A stretch of 9,013 nucleotides of DNA from an uncultured Collinsella sp. (GCA_900550825.1 URTZ01000079.1:1-9013), one strand, 5' to 3'; counted from the stretch's first letter, positions 1-6,357 are shown. Numbers and translations are program-made. The notes: generated by a model not told the origin, from the letters alone.

Positions 1-718
1 CGGCATCATCGGCGGCACCGGCTCGGCCAAGTCCACGCTCGTAAACCTCATCGCCCGCCTGTACGACGCCACCGAAGGCACCGTGCGCGTGGGCGGCATG
101 GACGTGCGCGACTACGACCTGGACGCACTGCGTCACCAAGTGGCCATGGTGCTACAGAAAAACGTGCTGTTTAGCGGCACCATCGCCGAGAACCTGCGCT
201 GGGGCGACCCGAACGCCACCGACGAGGAAGTCCGCGAGGCGGCACATCTGGCCTGCGCCGATGAGTTTGTCGACGGCTTCCCCAAGGGTTACGACACCTG
301 GATCGAGCAGGGCGGCTCCAATGTTTCCGGCGGTCAGAAGCAGCGCCTGTGCATTGCGCGTGCCCTGCTGCGTCGCCCCAAGATCTTGATCCTGGACGAC
401 TCCACTAGCGCCGTCGACACCAAGACCGACGCCAAGATTCGCGCAGGGTTGGCAAGCTATCTGCCCAACACGACCAAGCTCATCATCGCCCAGCGCATTA
501 GCTCCGTACAGGATGCAGACCGCATCATCGTCATGGAGGGCGGCCGCATCGCGCAGATCGGCAACCATGACGAGCTGCTTAAGACGAGCGAGATCTACCG
601 CGAGACCTTTACCTCGCAAAACAAGATGTCTGCCGAGGGCGAAGGGGCCGTCGAGGCCGACACCGAGGCATCCGCAACGCAGGCTCAGACCCAGGAAGGA
701 GGCGAGGCACATGAGTAA
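1..718 (+). CDS. ABC exporter half-transporter, 3' part (degenerate NBD), partial
   Basis: This is the C-terminal nucleotide-binding domain of a type I ABC exporter subunit; the membrane domain lies before the window. The frame is open from base 2 (238 residues visible). Visible motifs are a Walker A of GGTGSAKST (11-37, Ala in place of the usual Gly before Lys), a Q-loop Gln in MVLQKN, a good signature VSGGQ, and a Walker B of ILILDD (codons 395-400) in which the catalytic Glu is Asp. The switch His is Gln (AQR, Gln codon 491-493). The tail after the NBD is acidic and rich in Glu, Ala and Gln. The Asp/Gln pair is the known mark of the degenerate site in heterodimeric exporters, and the next gene supplies the complementary half. 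The last 8 bp overlap the next gene, so the two are translationally linked. The cargo is unknown. The internal GTG at 83 is not a start because homology continues upstream of it. Confidence 0.95.
   Translation, partial: GIIGGTGSAKSTLVNLIARLYDATEGTVRVGGMDVRDYDLDALRHQVAMVLQKNVLFSGTIAENLRWGDPNATDEEVREAAHLACADEFVDGFPKGYDTWIEQGGSNVSGGQKQRLCIARALLRRPKILILDDSTSAVDTKTDAKIRAGLASYLPNTTKLIIAQRISSVQDADRIIVMEGGRIAQIGNHDELLKTSEIYRETFTSQNKMSAEGEGAVEADTEASATQAQTQEGGEAHE
696..702 (+). promoter_or_regulatory. Shine-Dalgarno site fixing the start of the second ABC gene
   Basis: AAGGAGG lies 8 nt before the ATG at 711, inside the end of the preceding gene. It selects 711 as the start although the frame is open upstream to 513. 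Confidence 0.8.
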
Positions 719-2630
719 GGCAACGACCGCCGAGCGCGCGCTCAACCGCAAGGGCGGCACCATGTCGCGCCTCATCAAGACGCTCTTTGGCTTCTACCCC
801 GTGCTTTTGCCCCTCGTCGTCGTCGGCGTGGTGCTCTGCGCCATCATCAACTCCATCGGCGCGACCTTCCTTCAGAGCGCCCTGCAGATTATTAGCGAAT
901 CGTGGCAGTCGGGCGATTGGGAAGCCGCACAGCCCAAGATCGCACAGCTCGTGACTACCCTCGCCTGCATCTACGGCGTCGGCATCCTGTCTTCGCTCTT
1001 CTGGAACCGCGCCATGGCCATCGTCACGCAGGGCTCGCTCGAGAAGCTGCGCGAGAAGATGTTCAACCGCATGCAGGACCTGCCGATTCGCTACTTCGAC
1101 ACGCACCAGCGCGGCGACATCATGAGCCACTACACCAACGACATCGACACGCTGCGCCAGATGATCAGCCAGTCGCTGCCCAACCTGCTCATGACGACCA
1201 TCGTCATCGTCACGGTATTCTTTATCATGCTGTACTACAGCGTGTGGATGTGCCTGGTCATTGTGGCCGGCGTCGTCTTTATGACCTTTATGACCAAGCT
1301 GCTCGGCTCCAACTCCGCGCGTTTCTTTATTGCGCAGCAGTCCGAGCTCGGCGTGGTCGAGGGTCATATCGAGGAAGTCATGAACGGCCAGAAGGTCGTC
1401 AAGGCATTCTGCCACGAGTCTGCCGCCGAGGCCGATTTTGACGAGCGCAACGAAAAGCTCTTCGAGGTCTCGCAGAAGGCCAACATGTACGCCAACATCC
1501 TCATGCCTATCCTTATGAACCTGGGCAACCTGCTCTACGTGTTGGTGGCCCTTGCCGGCGGCATTTTCCTGGCGCTGGGCGTGCCCAACCTGAGCATCTC
1601 GGGCATGACGCTGTCCATCGCCGTCGTGGTGCCGTTCCTCAACATGACCAAGCAGTTCTGCGGACAGATCGGTCAGATCTCGCAGCAGATCAACGCCGTG
1701 GTCATGGGCCTCGCCGGCGCCGACCGCATCTTTGAGCTCATCGACGAGAAGCCCGAGACCGACGAAGGCTACGTGACGCTCGTCAACGCGCAGGTGAACC
1801 CCGATACCTGGCAGCTCGAGGAGGCCGACCACCACACCGGCATGTGGGCGTGGAAACACCCGCACCGCGCAACCGGCGAGATCGAGTACGTGCCGCTGCG
1901 CGGCGACCTGGTCATGGACAACGTCGACTTTGGCTACACGCCCGACCACGAGGTGCTGCACGGCGTGTCCGTGTTTGCCAAGCCGGGCCAGAAGGTCGCG
2001 TTTGTCGGCGCCACCGGTGCCGGTAAGACGACCATCACCAACCTCATCAACCGCTTCTACGACATCGCCGACGGCAAGATTCGCTACGACGGCATCAACG
2101 TCAACAAGATCCGCAAGGCCGATCTGCGCCGCTCGCTGGGCGTCGTGCTGCAGGACGTGAACCTGTTCACCGGCACCGTGATGGATAACATCCGCTACGG
2201 CAACCTGGATGCGACCGACGAGGAGTGCATCGCGGCGGCCAAGCTCGCGGGCGCCGACGACTTTATCACCCGCCTGCCCGACGGCTACGACACGATGCTC
2301 ACCGGCAACGGCGCCCAGCTGTCGCAGGGCCAGCGCCAGCTGATTTCGATCGCACGCGCTGCCGTCGCCGATCCGCCGGCGATGATCCTGGACGAGGCCA
2401 CGTCGAGCATCGATACCCGCACCGAGGCCATCGTGCAAGCCGGCATGGACAAGCTCATGGAAGGCCGCACGACGTTTGTCATCGCGCACCGCCTGTCCAC
2501 CGTGCGCAACTCCGACGCGATCATCTGTCTGGATCACGGCCGCATCATCGAGCGCGGCAACCACGACGAGCTGATTGCCAAGCGCGGGTATTACTACCAG
2601 CTCTATACCGGAGCGTTTGAGCTGGAGTAG
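711..2630 (+). CDS. ABC exporter half-transporter, ATP-binding/permease (consensus NBD)
   Basis: This is a 639-residue half-transporter with an N-terminal type I exporter membrane domain (six predicted helices, roughly residues 29-345) and a C-terminal ATPase domain. ATPase motifs are Walker A GATGAGKT (433-440), Q-loop Gln481, signature LSQGQ (537-541, Gln in place of the first Gly), Walker B MILDE with Asp561 and catalytic Glu562, and switch His593. This subunit therefore supplies the active Walker/His half. Its altered signature would face the degenerate Walker site of the upstream partner. Between the membrane domain and the NBD (about 345-400) there is an extended linker rich in Trp and His, which makes the protein longer than the usual 570-600 residues. 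The start at 711 is supported by the SD at 696-702; the ATG overlaps the upstream gene by 8 bp, indicating coupled translation. The cargo (drug, peptide or lipid) cannot be inferred. A frame open from 513 encodes low-complexity Arg/Pro sequence and is not coding. Confidence 0.96.
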   Translation: MSKATTAERALNRKGGTMSRLIKTLFGFYPVLLPLVVVGVVLCAIINSIGATFLQSALQIISESWQSGDWEAAQPKIAQLVTTLACIYGVGILSSLFWNRAMAIVTQGSLEKLREKMFNRMQDLPIRYFDTHQRGDIMSHYTNDIDTLRQMISQSLPNLLMTTIVIVTVFFIMLYYSVWMCLVIVAGVVFMTFMTKLLGSNSARFFIAQQSELGVVEGHIEEVMNGQKVVKAFCHESAAEADFDERNEKLFEVSQKANMYANILMPILMNLGNLLYVLVALAGGIFLALGVPNLSISGMTLSIAVVVPFLNMTKQFCGQIGQISQQINAVVMGLAGADRIFELIDEKPETDEGYVTLVNAQVNPDTWQLEEADHHTGMWAWKHPHRATGEIEYVPLRGDLVMDNVDFGYTPDHEVLHGVSVFAKPGQKVAFVGATGAGKTTITNLINRFYDIADGKIRYDGINVNKIRKADLRRSLGVVLQDVNLFTGTVMDNIRYGNLDATDEECIAAAKLAGADDFITRLPDGYDTMLTGNGAQLSQGQRQLISIARAAVADPPAMILDEATSSIDTRTEAIVQAGMDKLMEGRTTFVIAHRLSTVRNSDAIICLDHGRIIERGNHDELIAKRGYYYQLYTGAFELE

Positions 2631-2669
2631 TTCGGCTCGCCGAGATGGCCGATTTGCCGCTCATTCGTC

Positions 2670-2694
2670 GGGCATGACCCTAAGGTCAATGCCC
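2670..2694 (+). terminator. Imperfect hairpin after the ABC genes, weak terminator candidate
   Basis: The arms GGGCATGACC (2670-2679) and GGTCAATGCCC (2684-2694) pair with one bulged A around a CTAA loop. The sequence then runs TCCTCTTT, which is only moderately T-rich. It could be a first, leaky terminator or a 3'-end stabilising stem ahead of the stronger terminator at 2757. Confidence 0.4.
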
Positions 2695-2756
2695 TCCTCT
2701 TTCGGGGCAAATCGACTCATCTCAACGACCCAAACACAATGCACCGCAACGCATAA

Positions 2757-2792
2757 GCCCCCGCAGTTCATATGAGCTGTGGGGGCTTTTTT
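2757..2792 (+). terminator. Strong intrinsic terminator of the ABC exporter operon
   Basis: The arms GCCCCCGCAG (2757-2766) and CTGTGGGGGC (2777-2786) pair with one G-U. The inner TCATATGA is itself palindromic, so the stem extends almost to the loop tip. Six T follow at 2787-2792. It lies 127 bp after the ABC stop codon, with no gene in between, so it most likely ends that transcript. Confidence 0.88.
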
Positions 2793-2801
2793 CATGCCAG
2801 C

Positions 2802-2973
2802 CGGAAACCGTATCCCACTTTTCGGGCCCAGAATGGGATGCCGTTTCCCGCTGGACCCCCTCCGGGAAACGGCATCCCATTTCAAGGGAGTAAACCGGGA
2901 TGTAGTTTCCCCTAACGGCACCTTTGGGAAGCCGCATCCCACTCTAGACGCACAAAACGGGATGAGCTTTCCC
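2802..2973. repeat. Array of six 16-bp arms in alternating orientation (three 48-bp inverted-repeat units)
   Basis: Left arms lie at 2802-2817, 2864-2879 and 2926-2941, and inverted right arms at 2834-2849, 2896-2911 and 2958-2973. The arm consensus, in left orientation, is GGGAAACNNCATCCCA. All three units have the same 16-16-16 layout and both linkers are 14 bp, so the unit period is 62 bp. The right arm of unit 1 and the left arm of unit 2 are perfect reverse complements over 16 bp. The edges GGGAA and ATCCC hold in nearly every arm, while the middle (arm positions 6-10) varies. The centres and linkers share no obvious sequence. This is not CRISPR: the orientation alternates and the spacers are only 14-16 bp. 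The best current readings are an interspersed REP/BIME-like element or a multi-site protein-binding array. No coding function is likely because the 62-bp period shifts the reading frame between units. Confidence 0.9.
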
Positions 2974-3163
2974 ATGGTGATCCAAGACCAGAAGCATGTC
3001 CGATAGCGCAGCCAGGTCAAGAACAACAAGGCAAGCGTCACGCCAATTTGGACGAGCGTCTGCTGCAGTTTGAGGCTGCTGGCCCATATGGTAGAGTTAA
3101 CCACCCATGAATTTCAGCACACTGCGTGCTACCTGCTCTTTTGTCATTTAGGGGAGTGAACTT
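2974..3163. other. Gene-free leader region before the cyclase gene
   Basis: No supported coding sequence is present. A minus-strand frame here could encode a short hydrophobic stretch, but it has no Shine-Dalgarno site and reads through the repeat array, so it is not called. The region contains a candidate promoter (3070-3097) and the ribosome binding site of the cyclase gene. Confidence 0.5.
3070..3097 (+). promoter_or_regulatory. Candidate promoter of the diguanylate cyclase gene
   Basis: A -35-like TTGAGG (3070-3075) lies 16 bp before a -10-like TAGAGT (3092-3097), which is preceded by TGG as in an extended -10 element. Transcription would begin near 3104 and give a leader of about 60 nt. 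The match is moderate and based on sequence only. Confidence 0.4.
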
Positions 3164-4255
3164 GTGAATACTTCTGTCGCCAAGAAGGCCAGCCAGGCGG
3201 TGCGCCTGCTCATGATGGTGCTCACGGCAGTTCTCATCTTCTTCTTCATCAATGTTATGCTGCTCGTCTCCGATATCCAGGGCACGGCGCGCGTGGTCAA
3301 TTACGCCGGTCTGGTGCGCGGTACCACGCAGCGAATCGTTAAGCTCGAGGACGCGGGCCAGCCTCAAGATGACCTGCTCAAAGCCGTGGATTCATACATC
3401 AACGGCTTGCGTTACGGAAGTGACGACCTCAACCTCGTCCGTCTCGACGACGATGAGTATCAGGCAAAGATGACCGAGCTTGCAAATTATTATGATGAGC
3501 TTTGCGCCGAGATTAGCCGCGTGCGCGAAGTCGGCTACGAGAGCACCGACATCATCTCCATGAGCGAGGAGTTCTTTGGCATTTGCGACGATGCTACGCG
3601 ACTCGCAGAGGACTACTCTCAGGAGAAGGCGTCGGCGCTCAACTATCTCGAGGGCTTGGTGATCATCGACATCGTGGGCTTGGTGGCGACCTTTGCGGTC
3701 GAACTTGTTCGCGCGGTGCGCACTGCCGCGCTCAACCGCGAGCTGCAGAGCAAAGTCTATCTCGACGAAGCCACAGGACTGCCCAATAAGAATAAGTGCG
3801 AGGAGATCTTGGGGCAGGAGCATCCCGTTTCCGCTGAACCGCCCGTTGCGCTGTGCGTCTTCGATCTTAACAATCTGCATATGGTCAATAACAACTTCGG
3901 CCATGAGAAGGGCGATGAATACATTCGCTCTTTTGCCCAACAACTGGGAAGTGTGGCGTCGGAGACGTGCTTTGTGGGTCGCGACGGCGGCGATGAGTTT
4001 ATCGCGGTGCTGTGGGATGCCGACCGAGCCGCTGTGGAATCCTGTCTCGCTCGGGTTCGTGCGAACGTGAACGAGTATTCCGGGGCTCACCCCGACATGC
4101 CTATCAGCTATGCGGTGGGCTACGCGCTTTCCAGTGATTTTGATGAACCGCCTATGATGCGTGAGCTCTTTTCTCAGGCCGACAAAAACATGTACATCGA
4201 CAAGAACCGCGTAAAGACAGCCGAGGCAGCCGGGCCGCAACGCGAGGACCGCTAA
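3164..4255 (+). CDS. Membrane-anchored diguanylate cyclase (GGDEF), no I-site
   Basis: This 363-residue protein should make cyclic di-GMP from two GTP. A first membrane helix (about 13-35) is followed by an extracytoplasmic sensor segment of about 125 residues, opening with VVNYAGLVRGTTQR, which resembles the start of PilJ/NIT-like helical sensor regions. A second helix follows (about 162-182), then a cytoplasmic GGDEF domain from about 198. Catalytic features are the entry motif DEATGLPNK (201-209), metal-binding Asp234 in FDLNN, the GHEKGDE stretch, an intact GGDEF at 275-279, and a closing ADKNMYIDK. The position of the product-inhibition RxxD (266-269) reads SETC, so feedback through that site is not expected. 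The start is GTG at 3164, with AGGGGAG 7 nt upstream. Codon bias is weaker than in the neighbouring metabolic genes. The ligand is unknown. The gene is probably monocistronic, 43 bp from the convergent LysR gene. Confidence 0.92.
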   Translation: MNTSVAKKASQAVRLLMMVLTAVLIFFFINVMLLVSDIQGTARVVNYAGLVRGTTQRIVKLEDAGQPQDDLLKAVDSYINGLRYGSDDLNLVRLDDDEYQAKMTELANYYDELCAEISRVREVGYESTDIISMSEEFFGICDDATRLAEDYSQEKASALNYLEGLVIIDIVGLVATFAVELVRAVRTAALNRELQSKVYLDEATGLPNKNKCEEILGQEHPVSAEPPVALCVFDLNNLHMVNNNFGHEKGDEYIRSFAQQLGSVASETCFVGRDGGDEFIAVLWDADRAAVESCLARVRANVNEYSGAHPDMPISYAVGYALSSDFDEPPMMRELFSQADKNMYIDKNRVKTAEAAGPQREDR

Positions 4256-4298
4256 ACCCGTAGCAAAGGGTAGCTAATTTGGGACGGGACTCTTTTGG

Positions 4299-5177
4299 CT
4301 ATTTGAGAAGCTGAGCCATGGCGTTGACAAATTTTTGGACTTGGAGGGTGGGCTCGAGCGGATAGTGCAAAAAGACCGGCACCTCACGGCCGCACAGGAA
4401 CGGTACGCCCACAAAGGCCGGGTGCACCCCCGACCACGCGCCGCAGGTGAGCACCGCGTCGCCCTTTTCCTCCGCCTCGTTAAAGAGCGCAAAGTCAAAG
4501 CTGTCCGCGTCGATCACGTCCACGCCGCCGTCTGCCAAAAGATCGATACGCAAGCTATCCATGGCATCGTTGCCGTGACGGAGCACGCGCAGGCGCATGC
4601 CCTCCAGGTCGGCGACCGTAATGCGACTCTTGCGCGCAAGCGGGCTTGTACGCGGTACGTCGATATAAAACGGCACGTTGACGATGCGGAGCTTTTGGCA
4701 GGTGTCGCCCCAGCGCGGGGTCGAAAAACTCGACTGCACCACATCTACCTCGCGACCAAGGCTGCGCATGACGGATTCGCGCTCGTCATAGAGATCGCTT
4801 ACCGGCACGATCTCAAATCGCAGCGATGGCTCCAGCTCGTGCACACCCGTCCACATCGACAGCGTTTGGCGCCCCGGGCACATCATCGACACGCCCAGAC
4901 GCACGGCCCCGCCATCGCCCGCCGCGCGTCGGGCACGGCGCAGCGCGTCCTCGGACTGCCGCATGATCGAGCGCGCGTCATCCACCAGCAGTGCGCCGGC
5001 CGGCGTCACCTTGACGCCCGAGTGCGAGCGTTCGAACAGCGTGATGCCGAACTCGGCCTCGAAGCCCGATACCTGCTTGACGAGTGCCGGCGTCGACACA
5101 CGCAATTTTGCCGCCGCACGCGAGAAGCTTCCCAGCTCCGCGGCGGCCGATATGGCCTCAAGTCGTCGATCGTACAC
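4299..5177 (-). CDS. LysR-type transcriptional regulator, divergent from the SDR operon
   Basis: This is a 292-residue LTTR. The N-terminal winged helix-turn-helix (about residues 1-60) contains the usual AAELGSFSRAAAKL and STPALVKQVSGFEAEFG stretch, ending in LFERSHSGVKVTPAG; a linker helix and a periplasmic-binding-like effector domain follow (about 80-292). I chose GTG at 5177 because GGGAG (5184-5188) lies 6 nt before it and the protein then opens MYDRRLEA, a normal LTTR beginning. An ATG at 5210 would add 11 residues but has no Shine-Dalgarno sequence. LTTRs of this size are typically tetrameric activators that need a small-molecule co-inducer. The divergent gene order makes the SDR-MFS-Gfo/Idh cluster its likely target, and it probably also controls its own gene. 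The stop is TAG at 4299-4301. The inducer is unknown, probably a pathway substrate or intermediate. Confidence 0.92.
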   Translation of the reverse strand: MYDRRLEAISAAAELGSFSRAAAKLRVSTPALVKQVSGFEAEFGITLFERSHSGVKVTPAGALLVDDARSIMRQSEDALRRARRAAGDGGAVRLGVSMMCPGRQTLSMWTGVHELEPSLRFEIVPVSDLYDERESVMRSLGREVDVVQSSFSTPRWGDTCQKLRIVNVPFYIDVPRTSPLARKSRITVADLEGMRLRVLRHGNDAMDSLRIDLLADGGVDVIDADSFDFALFNEAEEKGDAVLTCGAWSGVHPAFVGVPFLCGREVPVFLHYPLEPTLQVQKFVNAMAQLLK

Positions 5178-5183
5178 GTCAAT

Positions 5184-5188
5184 CTCCC
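5184..5188 (-). promoter_or_regulatory. Shine-Dalgarno site favouring the GTG start of the LysR gene
   Basis: On the minus strand GGGAG sits 6 nt before GTG at 5177. The alternative ATG at 5210 is preceded by a C-rich sequence with no such site. Confidence 0.6.
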
Positions 5189-5242
5189 GTTTTAGCGCCC
5201 GTGGCCACATGGTGCCACAGGGGGTTGTTTTCGCAGGTCACG

Positions 5243-5256
5243 TGCTCAATTGAGCA
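5243..5256. promoter_or_regulatory. 14-bp perfect palindrome, candidate LysR operator
   Basis: TGCTCAATTGAGCA is a perfect dyad in the divergent spacer between the LysR gene and the SDR operon. LTTR sites are usually short dyads in such spacers with a T-N11-A core. This one is close to, but not exactly, that spacing. It is the best dyad in the spacer, but no binding can be shown from sequence. Confidence 0.45.
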
Positions 5257-5294
5257 TAAACTGCATCGCGCAGTGTAAACCTAGGGTTAACGCC

Positions 5295-5303
5295 ATTCTA
5301 ACA
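5295..5303 (-). promoter_or_regulatory. Candidate extended -10 promoter element of the LysR gene
   Basis: The minus strand reads TGTTAGAAT, an extended -10 with five of six consensus bases. The -35 position is poor. Transcription would begin near 5288, next to the near-palindrome TAAACCTAGGGTTA (5276-5289) and upstream of the 5243-5256 dyad. This placement would suit autorepression. Confidence 0.4.
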
Positions 5304-5312
5304 AATATGCAA

Positions 5313-5341
5313 TTCACCTGCGCAAACGCAAAGCATACGAT
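5313..5341 (+). promoter_or_regulatory. Candidate promoter of the SDR-MFS-Gfo/Idh operon
   Basis: TTCACC (5313-5318) and TACGAT (5336-5341) are separated by 17 bp, each with four of six consensus bases. The start would fall near 5348 and leave a leader of about 60 nt containing a CACGTG palindrome (5355-5360). A second possible pair, TTGAGC (5251-5256) and TGTAAA (5274-5279), also has a 17-bp spacer and overlaps the candidate operator. The two cannot be told apart here. Confidence 0.3.
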
Positions 5342-5410
5342 AACCAGCGAAAACCACGTGAGTCGATTAATGAGAACGACCCACCGGGAGGCACAAGAAG
5401 GGAAGTTCCT

Positions 5411-6292
5411 ATGAGCAATTGGCTTAAGCTCGAGGGCGATGTTTGCGCCGTGACTGGCGCGCTCGGCGGTATGGGCGCCGAGATCTGCCGCGAGTTCGCC
5501 CGCAATGGCGCCAACGTCGTCATGCTCGACCTGGACGAGGAGAAGGTCAAGGCCGCTGCCGCCGACCTCGCTGCCGAGTTTGGCATCCACGCCGAGGGTT
5601 ACAAGATGAACGCCACCGACGAGGCCGAGGTTCAGGCCGCCGTCGACGCCACCATCACCGACTTCGGCCGCGTCGACGTCCTCGTCAACACCGCCGGCAT
5701 CCTGCGCTTCGCCGCCATGGAGGACCTACCGCTGAGCGACTGGGAGCAGGTGCTCAACGTCAACCTCACCGGCTACTTCATCACCTCACAGCGCTTTGGT
5801 CGCGAGATGATCAAGGCCGGCCAGGGCCGCCTGGTGCACATCTCGACCGTCGCCAGCCACTCCCCCGAGACGTTCTCAGGCGTGTACAGCTCCACCAAGG
5901 CCGGCGTCAACATGATGTCCAAGATGCTCGCTGCCGAGTGGGGCCCCTACGGCGTTCGCTCCAACTGCGTCGAGCCTTGCTTCGTCAAGACCCCGATGTC
6001 GGCAAACTTCTACGCCGACCCCGAGGTCGAAAAGAGCCGCAGCCGTCTGATCGCCACGCGCCGCATCGGCGAGGTCAGCGATATCGCCAACGCCGTCATG
6101 TTCCTAGCGTCCACGCGCTCGGACTTTACCACCGGCGACGCCATCAAGGTCGACGGCGGCTTCTCCAACATGATGGGCGACCTCACCGCCAAGCCCGGCG
6201 GCCGTCGCGCCTATGCCGACAACTACCTTAAGAACAAGGGTGTCGAGCTCTGGTCCGATGAGTCCGGCGTCGCCAAGCCGACTGACCAGTAA
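5411..6292 (+). CDS. SDR-family NAD(P)-dependent oxidoreductase
   Basis: This is a 293-residue classical short-chain dehydrogenase of soluble Rossmann type. The cofactor motif TGALGGMG is at 15-22, and an Asp at the end of the second strand (Asp40 in VVMLDLD) favours NAD over NADP. Other motifs are NTAG (93-96), NVNLTG with catalytic Asn118, and YSSTK with Tyr159 and Lys163. The residue 13 before Tyr159, normally the catalytic Ser, is Thr146; Ser145 is adjacent. A tail of about 40 residues after the conserved VDGGF segment is longer than usual for 250-residue SDRs and may shape the substrate pocket. The start at ATG 5411 has AAGGGA 7 nt upstream. It is the first gene of the operon. The N-terminal WLKLEGDV pattern is shared by several polyol and sugar-acid dehydrogenases, but the substrate cannot be assigned. 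FabG-like or hydroxysteroid dehydrogenase activity is not excluded. Confidence 0.93.
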   Translation: MSNWLKLEGDVCAVTGALGGMGAEICREFARNGANVVMLDLDEEKVKAAAADLAAEFGIHAEGYKMNATDEAEVQAAVDATITDFGRVDVLVNTAGILRFAAMEDLPLSDWEQVLNVNLTGYFITSQRFGREMIKAGQGRLVHISTVASHSPETFSGVYSSTKAGVNMMSKMLAAEWGPYGVRSNCVEPCFVKTPMSANFYADPEVEKSRSRLIATRRIGEVSDIANAVMFLASTRSDFTTGDAIKVDGGFSNMMGDLTAKPGGRRAYADNYLKNKGVELWSDESGVAKPTDQ

Positions 6293-6357
6293 ACCAACCT
6301 GACAGGGAGGCCCGCAGACACGCCCGCTCCTCCCCCGCATCGATTAGAAAGAGTCCA

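Noticed and set aside
513..710. 66-codon N-terminal extension of the second ABC gene
   Set aside because: It encodes Arg/Ser/Pro-rich sequence overlapping the real upstream gene, and a good Shine-Dalgarno site marks the ATG at 711.
609..2564. 651-codon minus-strand frame antisense to the ABC gene
   Set aside because: Its protein is dominated by His, Asp, Val and Leu without any domain; it is the expected shadow of a GC-rich, codon-biased gene. The plus strand encodes all the ABC motifs.
2802..2973. CRISPR array
   Set aside because: The repeats alternate in orientation, are only 16 bp and have 14-16-bp spacers; no cas genes are visible.
2779..3006. 75-codon plus-strand frame within the array
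   Set aside because: It begins inside the terminator stem, has no ribosome binding site, and its apparent peptide repeats are the DNA arms read in different frames.
2661..3104. 147-codon minus-strand frame across the array
   Set aside because: It starts at a GTG without a Shine-Dalgarno site, runs through the inverted repeats and the terminator, and the 62-bp repeat period does not preserve frame. A short hydrophobic stretch near its start is probably chance.
4256..4298. Bidirectional terminator between the convergent cyclase and LysR genes
   Set aside because: Only a 5-bp CCCGT/ACGGG pairing with a long loop is visible and there is no good T-run on either strand.
6305..6334. Hairpin GGGAGG/CCTCCC in the SDR-MFS spacer
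   Set aside because: The stem is only 6 bp with an 18-nt loop, likely by chance in this GC-rich spacer, and no T-run follows.
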